Positions 1 through 14,496 of a stretch of 64,000 nt of DNA are shown here, piece by piece. The notes below the pieces were generated by a model, which made no database searches, was not told where the DNA came from, and saw nothing but the letters and a program-made list of their open reading frames with translations. This stretch comes from Theodoxus fluviatilis. Lineage: Eukaryota > Mollusca > Gastropoda > Cycloneritida > Neritidae. The stretch is from contig JAWQFJ010001135.1 in NCBI GenBank assembly GCA_034096865.1, positions 19,367 to 83,366 of the forward strand, in the 5' to 3' direction. Both the position numbers and the translations under genes were made by a program. Within the stretch, counting starts at the first letter, position 1. Each line of letters begins with the position of its first letter.

Positions 1-1425
1 ATGAATTTCATTTTCCAGCCACCCCCTACAGAGTTCTTTTTTTTAAACATGAAAGCCATATTTTAATTGAAAAGTTATTGAACTCTTAAAATTCACCACT
101 CCCCTCAATATAACCTCAAAATAATCTGATTTGAGTAAAACCTGGAAACACTGCATAACGAGTGCTCCAAAAGCAGCCTTACTTTGACGGAACCTGATAA
201 ATAATAGTGATTACTTCAAGTTTGCTTCTTTCTTTCTTTTTACAAACTGTTGAGCCCAGATGCGAGAACCTTTCAGTGACATAACAGTTGCAGATTTGAG
301 TTAGAAATAAGACATAAGTTCTGTCCAGAAGGAAAATCTCTCCATAGACTTACTCCAGTGGATCAGACCTCTTTGTCAGGAAGTAACGCCGGTGGTCAAG
401 TAGAGGCCGGTTAATTTGTGATGTAACCATACAGGACAAGGGATGACAACATGCAGTAATTCACGGTCACTCTTTCCTGGCAGAGCTCTGTTGTTTGGGA
501 TTTGAGTTGAGTATGCTTCTCAGTAAATGTATTAGCTTGAGGTGAAAATATATGGCGGATCAGGAATCACTAGACTTATTTACTTACTGCCTCATATGCC
601 AAACAGCATGTAGGACAGCCACAAAGGTTTGCCACTCTTCTCTTTTATGTGCCAGCTGTGAAAATTATTCCAGGTTTGCTTCAGAGCTTTGAGGTCTCCA
701 CCAATTGCCACCAGGAGTTTTTGCATCTTCCTCTTTTTTGTTTTTCTTTTTGTGTCAAATTGAGGGCAGTCCAGGTGATGCTTGTGTTGTGAAGGTGCTG
801 GAATATACTAGAAGTTGAACATCCTGGTATCTTCAAAATTATGAGCCTGACCTTTCCACAAGGTCATTGCCTAGTTACGTGGTGTAGCCAGGGCACAGCC
901 TCTCTTTGATGTGTCATGTGACTGTGTCACGTAGCTTGGAGGTGAACTGGTCTGTTTCATTAGTTCTCAATGATTCTAGAAAGTATCCAAAAGGTATATA
1001 AAGCAGGGCAGTATAAGAGCGCGAGACAGAGACCGAAGACAAGTGTAAGAGCGCAGAAACAGAGATTTTATCCTCAGGGAATGGAGCCCATGAGTGGAGT
1101 GCATTTACGGTAATGCTGAATACTGATTTTGTCGTTGTGTATCGACCAGTGTGTAAATAAAGTTTTCTTAAAGACCACCAGATTTTTATGGACTTGGATT
1201 TCCTGGCACAAGCTAGGAGAACCCCTGTACAGATAGGACTTTACAAATGAGACAAGTTGCAGCACCGTCTTGCTTTCTTAACCGACGAGCCTGAACAAGC
1301 TCCATGGCTGTCTCAGGACCAGTAGGAATCACTAGAGCTCTTCAGCCTATAACTAATAATTTGGTAGGGATGGATCTTCAGTAAATAACACCGCTTTTAT
1401 TTGTTTACCTTTTGCTCTGTTCCAG
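1..1425. other. Non-coding, probable intron of the plus-strand gene ending at 1,562
   Basis: No convincing exon, transposon end or tandem repeat was found here on either strand. The stretch ends in a pyrimidine-rich tract and a CAG acceptor at 1,423-1,425, so at least the right part is probably intron of the gene whose last exon begins at 1,426. Confidence 0.4.
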
Positions 1426-1562
1426 CATTGCCATTTCTCAAGAACACACGGATTTTGCTGTACCCCTACTTTCTGGTCATCCTGGTCTACATTCTGTCCC
1501 TAATCTTCCACTGGAACTTCACCAGAGGGCTCTGCTACTTCTACGCCTACCGCGTCCTCTGA
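1426..1562 (+). CDS. Terminal exon of an unidentified membrane protein (partial)
   Basis: The exon begins after a good acceptor (pyrimidine-rich tract, then TTCCAG) and is open for two bases plus 44 codons to a TGA at 1,560-1,562. The encoded C-terminus reads LPFLKNTRILLYPYFLVILV, continues with a second hydrophobic stretch (YILSLIF), and closes with an aromatic, basic tail ending YAYRVL. About 20 consecutive non-polar residues make one transmembrane segment likely near the C-terminus, with a short aromatic tail after it. I do not recognise the family and assign no function. Upstream exons would lie to the left of the window or in 1-1,425, where I could not find them. What follows is unique, low-coding sequence that looks like a long 3' UTR. 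A spurious open frame is possible, but the acceptor, membrane-like composition and downstream UTR agree with each other. Confidence 0.55.
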
Positions 1563-4500
1563 GCAACCGAGCTGGACCCCAATTTGATATGCCTAGACCT
1601 AGAACCCTTCACTGAAAGCAAGAGATTGTAGGCTGCATGGACGTATAAAGCCGAAGATCTTAGGCTTCGAGTCCCAGTCTTTGTGAAGCAGAGTTTTGCC
1701 AACATGTGATACAGGTATGCTCACACTGTTCTGGACTAACTGTGGAGAACCTTCTCTGAAGATTTTCAAATCATTTCCACAAACTCATCTGTTCCAGCGG
1801 AGAGCTTTTATCAGCACTCAAGCATGTGTGCACAGCATGGTATTGGCACCTCAGAACTAACATTTGCTTTCTTGATGAGAATGAACCTCTTGAGTAATAG
1901 TGATTGGTTGGATACTGAAGATTATCACTTGCTCAAGTTGGATACCTGCTTGATAGAGCACTAATGAGGCACAGAGAATTGGGAAAACATTTTCATATAT
2001 TCAAGTAACTGCTTAGAAGTGTAATCAAACTCTGTTCAATGACCAAGTAGATGTCATACTATTTGAACAGCTTTGGGGATACAGGAACGCAGAGGAAAGG
2101 GTGTAGATGGCAAATAAGAGAACAGTGGATGGACAGATTTTGTTTGAAAATGCACACATTTCAATATTCATTGTTTCATTCTTTTATTTTGAAGAGAATG
2201 TGGAGTCAAACATATAAGTTTCAGTGTATTGTACTACGAAAAGGAATTCCTTTTTTGGTTGCATCTTTTGCCCACTGATTATGCATGCAAATGGTATGGT
2301 GATGTTCTTACGATGGGAACTCGTTGAATACCATTACAACTATAGAATTGCTTTTACCATTTTGTATGCAGTGCTGTTATTATTGAACCATTTCTGTGAT
2401 ATGCATAGGAATATATCATTCTGATGTGCAGAGGTCAAATGATGCATGTTGTTGCAAAGTTGTCATGTGTTTGTTTCAACCATACTAATGATGTGAAAAT
2501 GTGAATGGAATGACAGTATTATAGCAACATCACAGACAGTTTCCCATGGAATAGCTACAGATTCATCAACTCTAGCTTGTTGTTGGGTTGGGATGGGATG
2601 GTTGTCCTATAACTTGTATAAAAAAACTGTTCATTGCTAATACTCCTGTAAGTGAATGAGCTGAAAAGCTGTTTGTGATCAGACACATGCAGCACTTGCT
2701 CCACACCAACAGGTTGCCAATAGATCAGCGGCATCCATTACTGTTGCACCACAGTCACGCACTTTCATTAATTCACAACAGTGAAGTATAATTAAAGACT
2801 AATTTCATATTTAGTGTTGGACCTGTGCATGAATGCAAACAGTCGAATGTTGTACATGGAGGCAGATTGTGTGAACACTGATACAGATGGACAGGAAGTG
2901 CATGCGCAACTTTGTTTTCCGTCTTTTCCTTGACTTGGGAACTACTGGCATAGTTTCCTTTTCATTTCTACAATGAGCTGTTTGGGGTGTTATCTTTGTC
3001 ACTGATAGTTGGGATAGGTTTCTGTGAAGGCAGCTTCCCTCTTACTGTAGTTTGATCTTTTTAAGTCTCCCTCTCTTACATCCTTGCTTCTTGCTGTGTT
3101 GGCTCCATGAGTGTTTCTACATTGAGTCCCTACGGCATGGCCGTACATCAGTGATTGTGCAGACACTGGTCTTGCAAGTTTGATATGTGTTTGTGTCCAC
3201 ATGGCTGTTGACCTATTCATTTGGAATGGTGTGTAGAAGCAATATTTCACTGAGATACTCAGTGTTTCACCATCCTGTCATCAACTTTGGAGTTTCTTTA
3301 ATCAGTTTGAGGAAGCATAGTTGACATACCATAGGCAGAGATATGCATTTTCATTCATTCACTACAGTGAAGTATAATGAAAGACTTCAATTTCATATTT
3401 AGACCTGTAGATATCTATTATTACCTCAGATATTAAAACCCCTCTATTTTTTTCCCCATCAAGAAGATCATGGCTTGTTTGTGTCAGAATGGTGAGCTGT
3501 TTAATACACAGTGGTCTGCTTTTTCTTGAAAATTCATAAACTTAAAAATGCTTGCTTTGATACCATGGTTGTGAGATTGCAGCTGTCAGTGGAAATGTTC
3601 CACTATGCCACAATTACACGTTTACATAGTCACGTGACTTTCATTGTATACAGGATTAAGCTTGAAAAATATTGATGTTCTCAATGGGACTCAAAGAAAG
3701 CCTTAGGAGATCTCTGAGAGCATTTTTTTTCATCAAAGGAGACAGATGCTGAAAATGAAATGCCAGACAGATTTCAGAATCATAAATACATGTCACATGT
3801 CTTCACAGCATGGCGGGACAAAGAAGCAGAGGTAGGAGTCACACATTGGCAATGTGGACACAAACCATTGCTGTATCTCCTTGGCTCTTCACTGCTGGTG
3901 AAAACTTCGTGCATGCTAGTCTTCAGGGGCTATTTGCTGTAGTAGATCTATGCATGTAGGCCTGTAAGCTTGCTCACATCTAGAGAAAATGACAGAATGC
4001 AGACAATTTTTCACAGACAAACAAGGTTAATGGAGACGTATGCCTTCAGGTTTGAATGATATGAAATTATATGGGGCTAATTTTGCACCGTACAAGAGTG
4101 TTGGAAAGGTGGAGTTTTTGTTGTTTGTTTTTAAATCTGTTGGTAGTTGAGAAAGAATGAACAAACAAACAAATGTATTGATGAGGCCACCAGCGCATTT
4201 CAAGTGTACAATGCACACATACATTTCAGTTCGACTAACCCCAGAGAAACTATAAGTCCATGTAGGAACTGTCACGCTCTGCAAACCCCAAAGCTTCTAG
4301 CCTGCACTTGAATGCTTTGTACAAATAAATGCTTGTTGATCTTATACCATATAGTTCTCATTTGTTTACTGGACTAGAGGAGCTCTGTTCAAATTCATAC
4401 ATTTAAATATGAAACATTGTCAAGTCTTGCAATGCAGAACAATCGAGTAAAAGTGCACCTCCATTTCTACTTGTTCTCTGCAAAGTGGATACAATTCCAT

Positions 4501-4865
4501 GTTATTACTTGTAGTGTATCCATATTTATGGTGATATATAAATCAGTAATTCCCATCCAGATTCGTATATAAGCATCCCTAAATACTTTCAAATCTTGAT
4601 TATAGAGTTGCTGTTAAGTTCGGTTAGATTTTTTTAAGAGTCTGTAGAGGGAGATCTATCACTGTTCCTAACCTGTGCTTCGCATTCAGTGTGAAATCTG
4701 CCAGTGAGCTTCTGATGTTTCTCAGAAACACTGTCTCAATTGGTTCTCTCTGATTTGCCCATACCTCTTCACAGTTATATTCATTGAGTATCCACTGTAT
4801 CTTGAATGCCCAAGAACGTGTATCGGAAGTACACAGCATCCTTTGGTATATTTCATAAGGTGTGT

Positions 4866-5169
<304 letters not shown>

Positions 5170-6394
5170 AGGTTTTTCAAATACAATCTTGACATGTCAC
5201 ACAAAATGCAAACAGAATTATCTGCTGAGCTTAGCCCAGGCTTGATTTCAGCTTGTCCTAGCCACTAGGAAGACAATTAGAAATGAGCTAAACCATGGAA
5301 GTGTAGCAAAATGTGATCATGCAGTAGCAAAACAGGCTGAAATGTCAAAAGGGATAGAATTTTTTTAATAACCACAATAACTATTTTGATGCCAATTCCA
5401 GATAGAACTTTGTTTATGAAATATGTCACTATTTTCTACTTCTGTGTAAAGTTACAGAAATGCATACATGACATAGCTCTCAGATTTTGCTGGGAGCTGC
5501 TCTAAATATGTTCCGGCAATTACAGCCCAGCTTGTCTTCCATGGTCATAAATAATAAGTATGGCAGTTGCCTGGGCATTCAAATCTGTCCCTTGACTGCT
5601 CGTGTACTGGTGGCTCTTGAGTTATTTTGTCATGTTTGCATGCCCACGTTCATTTTGGGGTTCTGCAAGGTGCATTGTTCTCATGCATGCATTCAGCATG
5701 CAAGGTGTTTCACAACTTTCAGACTTCTGATATTTTCTTGCTTCTTAATGATGGCAGAACTGGATGTCTGATGAGGGTGAGGCATGTTGGATGGGGTGAA
5801 TTGGTGTATGTGTTTGGTGTTGAATACTGCATGGGAGATGCATGTAAGTTTGTTGCTTCAGCGTTTTGTTTGTGACCTGGCTTCATCAGTCGAGACACTA
5901 CCAACCACTTTATACATACATAAACTGTACATATGTACATAAACCCTGGGTGTACTTGGGTAAAATAGGTTTGACTTAGCCATCAGTGCAAGAGTGTACA
6001 TTAATTTATTCATGTATTTTGTTGTGATTGTACTTTTTTTTAGTAAGGTGCTTGTTTGTAACGTGTAGCTTTTGTTGTTTCTGTTTTTACTGAAAATCTC
6101 ATGGTGTAAATGAATTACATCAATCAGCAGGTGCTGATGCAAATAATTGTGAAGTAATAATCTGGGATAGTGTACTGTTAAAATTGTACCTTTGCTGTGT
6201 ATTATTTCAACAAGGTTACCTATAAATGAATTACATTACTTTATCTCATTGTTGCTTTTGAATGCACTGGAACCTAAATATGTATTATACCAGGAGATGA
6301 GATAAGTCTTGCTGATTTCTGTGCTCTTGTTATGGATCTTTTTGTGCAGTTTTAATGACTTGGTGAACTGTACATACAGGAAGGCTGAAACTGG

Positions 6395-6400
6395 AATAAA
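6395..6400 (+). promoter_or_regulatory. Candidate polyadenylation signal AATAAA
   Basis: Exact AATAAA, followed 18-35 bases later by a GT-rich stretch (TGTTTGTGTATCTTT), the arrangement expected of a cleavage and polyadenylation site. It is the best candidate end for the transcript whose last coding exon is at 1,426-1,562. Confidence 0.4.
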
Positions 6401-6429
6401 GACTGAATGAACTGCAATGTTTGTGTATC

Positions 6430-7988
6430 TTTGCAGAAATTTAATTTTTTTTGCAATGTTCTATGTGTGTCCTTTTATTTGGTTAGTACCTTTCATGGGG
6501 TACACATTTTTTTCTGTCATGACACAATGAATCACATTGATATAATAATATGTGATCCAAGTGAACACGGGCAACTAACATGAAGATGATACAGCGATCA
6601 CACTTGGAGTGATAGACAACTGCAATGATGTACAGTAGAAACTGGAAGAGAAAGGAGGTAGGTAATAAAGGAAAACCCACTAATGCATGCAATGATTTAT
6701 TGAACTAATGCATTGTACAGAAAAGTGCAGGGATTTGCTGATCTAAGCTGAAATTGACTTTGGGCAGAAGCAAAATGCTCGGAACAATGTTCAACTAAAA
6801 TGTCCATGAACTCTCTGTATTACATACAGTTTTCCCCATGTTTAGCACATTCAATTCACTATATTGATAACATGTCTTGACATGAAAAATAAGAATCGTA
6901 TTAAATGCCAATGCAAAGTCCCATACAATGTTGAATTATCAAGCATTTTGTTAAACACATCTGGCTTCTCCCTAGTTTCAGTGCATTCACTCTTGCCGAT
7001 GTGTGGCTGTTTGTTCATTCACACATAATGGCATGTTGAGACACAAAGCAGGGTTTCCAAACATATTTCATGAAAGTGTAAGCTGAGTTCTTGGGTGCAC
7101 CAGTGGAGTTGACAAGAACATTTTCGTTAAGATGTATGAAACCAGATCTGAAAAAAAGGAAAATCTAATGTTTTCTGGTGATAATCCATTTCAGCAAAGT
7201 GCACAATGGGAAAAGAAAATGAATGAATAAAAAGGGTAAAAGTGAAAAAGAATGCTTTAGTATGGCAAAGGCAATAGTGTCTGCAAATGGAGTCACATTG
7301 TGAGTGCACTGGTAATCTGATTTGAATCTCGACCTCATACTAATTATGTTATGATGGCATACATTACTAACTAGCTTCCAAGACTTGCAGTAAATTAGCT
7401 ATGACAAATTATAGATCTTGAAGAGAATGGTATGTACCTTATTATGTCAAATTACCATTTCTGTTATGAAAATGCATCAATGTTGTCATGAATTATCAAT
7501 GAACATGGTATTCGCGAAAATAGATTCTGACATGAACACCATACTACATCTCAATGCAGCCAAGAGTTTGAAAGTGATAAATATTATCAGAGAGAAATAT
7601 TTTGATTCATCAATTACATTGGACCTTACAAGTACAGGTACTCATTTCACTGGGATCAACTAGGATTGTTACTTACCATGATTGCAAAGCAATAATACAA
7701 TGTCTCTGCTTGGTTAATGTTCGCAAAAGAGCTGGAGGAAGTTGTGGCAGATCATGTGGTACTGCGTCTCTTGTTAGGGGGCAGAAAGCGAGGAGGAGCG
7801 ATGGAGGGAGGATCCGATTTCACTGCCTGCAACAGTATTCCAGAATGTCCTATATCTTGGAGGCTGCACACACCATCCACCTAGATATTAGAAATGCTAA
7901 CAATCCTGTAATAGTTTACCATCCCATACGGTGGAGCAGTTGCAAAGTTAAACAGCTGATTTTCCATTTGATAGATAGATGTGTGTAG
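6430..7988. other. Non-coding, nothing recognised
   Basis: AT-rich unique sequence between the candidate poly(A) signal and the MITE at 7,997. Short open frames here have no recognisable domain, and no tandem repeat or transposon end was found. Confidence 0.4.
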
Positions 7989-7996
7989 TAATGTTT

Positions 7997-8345
7997 GGGT
8001 TAGCCTTCCAATGATGGGCCACACTAGTGGACTCGTCCGAGGAGAGGGTGTGCAGACCCCGCTATGCTCGAAACAGAGCCGAATTGCCTTGAGGGCTACT
8101 GTAAATATGGTATTTATCGTAATCCAATTCAGCTGAAAGCGCATTGCGTGCACCAGTTTGTCAATTATTCACACTTTATCGTCATTCTGTGTGCGGAATA
8201 ACCGTCCAAAATTGCCTTAGTGAGCTAGCGAGCACGTAATAACTTGGTAGTCATTCTGTGTGGGAGTCACTGCGAAGTAAATGACCAACATCGCTACCCT
8301 TTCCTCAGACGTCCACTAGTGTGACCTATCAATGGAAGGCGAACC
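7997..8345. mobile_element. MITE, family with GGTTAGCC ends (copy 1)
   Basis: The left end GGTTAGCCTTCCAATGATGG continues into GGCCACACTAGTGGACTCGTC. The right end is its approximate inverted complement (GTCCACTAGTGTGACC... to ...GGAAGGCGAACC). Flanks are AATGTTTG on the left (7,989-7,996) and AATGTTTC on the right (8,346-8,353), an 8-bp target duplication with one mismatch, compatible with hAT-type insertion. There is no coding capacity. A second copy lies at 20,233-20,613, and a modified relative appears to underlie the 42-bp array at 47.8-48.8 kb. Confidence 0.85.
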
Positions 8346-8705
8346 AATGTTTCTCTGCGTCGAATGCCGGGTTTGGGGGACCAGTTTGTTGCTGCGCATG
8401 GGTTAGTCCTCCAGAGCTGTTTGTGCGCACTGCTGGATCTGAAAGATCGGACCCTGTACCCGAGTCCCCCGGGTTGCCTCTGGCTGCTGAAGGTTACCCA
8501 TGGCTAAGCTACTGGAGCAGACTGTGAAAACACAGCGGCCAGGTGTTCCAGCTGATGACGGCCACTGAATGGCTGTTTGTTCAGCCAGAATGGTATCTTG
8601 GTGAACTCTCAGTGGGAGATGGGAGCCTACCTCAGTAGCCACAGGGATAGTGCCAAGTACACAGTAGCTGGTGGCAGTTGCATGTGACTGATGACTGACC
8701 ACTTG

Positions 8706-10703
<1,998 letters not shown>

Positions 10704-11577
10704 ACAAGAAGGGCAAAGCCCATATGACTCACATGCTTGACCTTGACCTTTATATGACCTTGACCTTCAGGTGACCTTCAAGGTCAAGGTCAAACAACTA
10801 AACCTACCAATGACATACACTAAGAAATGCTTTACACATTTTTCCTACCAAAATACATGTGACCTTGACCCAAGGTCAAGGTCATCCAAGGTCATGCAAC
10901 ACAAAGCTGTTAATTCAAGACATAGGAAGCACAATGGTGCTTATTGGCACTTTCTACCATGAGATATGGTCACTTTTAGTGGTTCACTACCACATTTTGG
11001 TCACATTTCATAAGGGTCAAAGTGACCTTGACCTTGATGATATGTGAACAAATGTGTCTCATGATGAAAGTATAACATGTGCCTCACATAATTATTAAGT
11101 TTGAAACACTTATCTTCCATAGTTCAGGGTCAAGGTCACTTCAAAATATGTATACAATCCAACTTTGAAGAGCTCCTGTGACCTTGACCTTGAAGCAAGG
11201 TCAACCAAACTGGTATCAATAGATAGGGCTTGCTTTGACCTATATACCACTTGTAGCTAAGGTCGCCATTCTCAATAACGTGGGAGAAAATTGGGAAAAT
11301 GTGAAAAATGACTGTTTTTGAGACCACATTTATGGCTCCTGTGACCTTGACCTTGAAGCAAGGTCAAGTCACTATGTATGTTTTTTGAGGCCTTGTCATC
11401 ATACACCATCATGCCACATTTGGTGTTGATAGACTTAATAGTCTCCGAGAAAAATCCAACGTTTAAGTTTTTTACGCCCGGACGGACGGACGGACGGACG
11501 GACGGACGGACGCCCGCCCGGACGGACGACACGGCTCAGTACATAGACTCACTTTTGCTTCGCATGCGAGTCAAAAA
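10704..11577 (+). mobile_element. Helentron/pearl-like non-autonomous element, copy 1
   Basis: Begins ACAAGAAGGGCAAAGCCCAT, with a GGGC-AAA-GCCC hairpin, then GACTCACATGC. It ends TTGCTTCGCATGCGAGTC plus AAAAA. The 5' GACTCACATGC is nearly the inverted complement of the 3' GCATGYGAGTC, i.e. subterminal inverted repeats. An (ACGG)n-type microsatellite (11,480-11,530) lies just before the 3' end. The body contains about nine TGACCTTGACC/GGTCAAGGTCA motifs. Subterminal inverted repeats plus an [ACRG]n microsatellite are the known architecture of bivalve pearl elements and Helentron-derived repeats; family assignment is inference. It adjoins the LINE reverse-transcriptase fragment. Confidence 0.75.
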
Positions 11578-11687
11578 GTCACTTTCTTTTAAAACCTCGA
11601 TTCTGAAAATTTGATAATATTGAATCGGACCTAACTTCCAGTCAGTGTGCAAAATCTCAAGGAAATCCGTCCAGTAGTTTTTGAGAT

Positions 11688-12659
11688 GAGTTGTTCTCCC
11701 GAGTTCGTGACTAAAACCAGGAAAATGGACTAAATTTTAAACATTCAATTTAGAAATTCTTAATGTCATTTTTGGACAGCTTAGTCATTACAGTATCAGA
11801 GAATGTAACCAAAAAAGCAGCAGCAGTAGTACTTTTTAAAAACAGTGTCATTAAGTATACCCCTGCCCAAAAGTAACACCATTACACCGTGACTTCTTAG
11901 AACCTGTAATTCTGAAATGCAAATGAGTTTGGAGTAAACAAATACCTGTCACTAAAGTAAAGGGCAAGCACCTTTCATGTGACAAGATGAGAGCTGGATA
12001 TAGTTGTTACGTAACAGATACTGGACAAGATATATCTGTGACGGCGAAATGCTGTTACTGGCCACTGTAAGGTAACGCACGCTTCATCTGTGACTTTTTT
12101 TAAGAAGAATTTTTTTTTAAACATTGCACACAAAATGCTAATGTTTTCTGTATGAGTTTGATCTATTGAATCAGTACTTTCGATTTTAAAACCTAGAGGT
12201 GTGTGTTGAATGCGTTCGGGAGGAAGCGGCTTGTGAAAAAAGCAAGTCTACTTGTGACCTCGCATGAAGCGTGCGTTACCCTGTTTTTGAAGTCGATTTT
12301 CACTTACAGTTATTGTGACATTGCGGTTTTCTTGCTGAGAAAAGCTAAATAAAACTTTAAACAACAGATTCACAGCAGAATTTTTAAACACCAATGGCAT
12401 ACTTTGCTGCAGATAGTTTGTGGAGCGTGTTGGGTCAGCCGTTCCACTTTTTGGCCACCATTTTGACGGCAATTTTACATTATTTATTACTCTAACATGC
12501 ACAAACTTTACTTTCATCAAATCCCACTGCTCATGGTGTTTCTTGGACATATGTACAACCTCCTGATGCAATGTTTCTTTGCCTAAAACAAAAAAATAGC
12601 TGGTTATAAGAAACTTTAATAGAGCACCCCATCCAGTCACGAACTCGGGAGAACAACTC
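11688..12659. repeat. Nested inverted repeats (possible foldback element)
   Basis: A 24-bp segment at 11,688-11,711 (GAGTTGTTCTCCCGAGTTCG then TGAC) recurs as its perfect inverted complement at 12,636-12,659. Inside it, GGTAACGCACGCTTCAT (12,071-12,087) recurs inverted at 12,264-12,280. Two nested inverted pairs within 970 bp suggest a foldback or decayed TIR element. No target duplication was identified and no ORF is recognisable. Confidence 0.55.
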
Positions 12660-13139
12660 AGATATAAGCCGTGGAGTCAGGACAGACAGAGAGACAGACA
12701 GACTAATAAAGTCTGTAGGACCTCCAGTAAACCTGGAGGGATAAATACATTTATAATGTTTTATAGCACTATATAGGTCTTCTTCTTTGTACACAACCAT
12801 TGCTGATCCTATAAAGTTTGATCCTTGTAGTTTGGTAGGAGGGAGAAAATTGTAACGTGCATTTTTCAGTGATTGTGTTATATAACAAGAACTAGTCAAT
12901 CTAGAACAATAAAAATTGATGTGAATTATCCTTGTTGTGTGTTTGTATTGTGTGCAAAGTTTCATTAAGATAGCTAAAACAGTTGCTGAGCAATGAATTT
13001 TTATCTGATACCCCCGTTTTCTACGCCATGCGCCCCCTTAACTTGACACTTACTATACCAAACTATATAGATTTTTGTCCGCAATTGGAACAATCCCTTT
13101 CTAGAAATACATTAAAGTACCGAAGAAGGAATGAATAAT
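12660..13139. other. Non-coding, nothing recognised
   Basis: AT-rich sequence between the inverted-repeat region and the edge of the GC-rich minisatellite. No exon or element end found. Confidence 0.4.
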
Positions 13140-13280
13140 GCAATGGGTCCACATACACCCCCACTGCTGCCATATTCATTCGGACTTCCCACCGCCCCCC
13201 CCCCCCCCCCCCTGTATACACCCCCCATCACACCCACCGCTGCCACATCCAGCCCCCCACCAAATCCTCTTGTACCACAG
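13140..13280. repeat. Left fragment of the 28-31 bp CCACACCCACTGCTGCCACATCCA minisatellite
   Basis: Degenerate units (CCCCCACTGCTGCCATATTC, CACACCCACCGCTGCCACAT) and a poly-C run match the large array that restarts at 14,497. The hAT element at 13,281-14,496 separates this fragment from the main array. Confidence 0.8.
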
Positions 13281-14496
13281 CAGGGCTGCCTACCCTCCTT
13301 TTTCGATTTCAGTATTACCAAGTTCCAATTTCCGTATTTCAGTTCCGATTTCAGTATTAAACCGTCCGACAGTGCAAGAAAACAAAGCAACTTTAATCAT
13401 TAACCAGGGACCAAAAGATAAAACAAAACATACCTGATTTTATGTACACTATATACAATAGTTCTGCAGCTTGTTTACTGTGACAAAGACTGGTAGTAGG
13501 CACTTTTCAGGCCTTTCAGGTCTTTGACACTGTAGTTTCTGTCAAGGGCTTGTCCAGGCCTGGACTTGGCTACCACCAAGGCCTCCAAGGTGTCGGATCC
13601 CATGCTGCCTCTGAAGTGTGTTTTGTTCTTTCTCACGACTGAGAAAATGCGCTCACAGTGAGCTGATGAGTGAGGGATTGTCATTATGGCAAGCATAACC
13701 ATGGGGAGGTGTGGGAAGAGGAGGTCTTCCCCTACACCTACACTCAGTTTGTCCAATGCCGCCATTGGGAGGTTCAGTTCTACTGTCAAGTCTACCATCA
13801 TCGCCTCAGCTCGAATTACGTCGATGTCGATTTGGGACACTTTCGAAGGAGGCGGTGTAAAATATTGACTGATAGGTTTTTGCGCTGCTGCGATCTTCTT
13901 CTCCTCAATTTTCTTCACATTCATTGGGCCTTCAACATGCCTTTTGATATCGTTGGCGCCACCACTGGAGATGCTGAACTGCTTATCACAAGTCGTACAT
14001 TTGACAGTGGAGTCAGTGGTGCCGCGGACTATAAATGGATACTTCTCCGTGTACGCTGGAATGTAGACCTGCGACCTCCGCTGTTTCTTCGATGATTCAG
14101 AAACACAATCGCTTAGCTTTCGTTTGGACGCCATTGTTGCACATGAACACTGCACATACCGGAAACGAAGAAGTTCGGCACTCTCCGGAAAAACACTTCG
14201 TGCGTTGCGCTTGCGCACTGTACGAAAACGAAGTCACTCGATAATCTTCGGAAATATTTTCGCGCGCTGCGCCTGCGCACTACAGAACCCATTCGGCAAT
14301 CATCGGTAGACCGCTTCGGAAAACGATTCGCGCACAGCGGCAGCCACAGGCCAACGATTTTGGAAATTATTATAATATAGTTTTTATTTTGATATTTCCG
14401 GAACGCAAAATAAACTCCCGTATTTTCAGGAACGCTCGCCGATTTTTTTACATTTCCGGACAAAATACGGAATTTCCGGATGGGTAGGCAGCCCTG
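13281..14496 (-). mobile_element. hAT DNA transposon, deletion derivative
   Basis: The ends are a perfect 15-bp inverted pair, CAGGGCTGCCTACCC (13,281-13,295) and GGGTAGGCAGCCCTG (14,482-14,496). CCACAG abuts the element on both sides (13,275-13,280 and 14,497-14,502). A 6-bp match is shorter than the usual 8-bp hAT duplication, perhaps because the target was a repeat array that has since changed. The element is 1.2 kb and encodes one short transposase remnant on the minus strand (13,475-14,134). It interrupts the edge of the minisatellite, which flanks it on both sides. Confidence 0.88.
13475..14134 (-). pseudogene. hAT transposase remnant: BED-like finger joined to dimerisation domain
   Basis: About 219 codons from the ATG at 14,134 (MASKRKLSD); an in-frame ATG at 14,218 could add 28 residues. 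Residues about 30-75 form a BED-like zinc finger (KCTTCDKQFSISSGGANDIKRH). The second histidine expected after KRH appears replaced (EGPMNVKK where relatives usually have a histidine). Residues about 95-130 include the family's RAEA...LNLP helix. The frame then jumps to the C-terminal hAT dimerisation signature near residues 145-195 (IPHSSAHCERIFSVVRKNKT). Autonomous hAT transposases run 500-700 residues, so the RNase H-like catalytic core is missing and the reading frame was kept across the deletion. It cannot catalyse transposition. It could in principle still bind DNA or dimerise, but that is speculation. Confidence 0.85.

Noticed and set aside
11378..11614. GRTDGRTDGRT open frame
   Set aside because: Translation of the ACGG microsatellite near the 3' end of a Helentron-like element.
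12248..12965. Minus-strand frames of 130-144 residues as UBR5 HECT exons
   Set aside because: No HECT, MLLE or other UBR5 motif can be read in them, and they overlap the foldback region and its flank.
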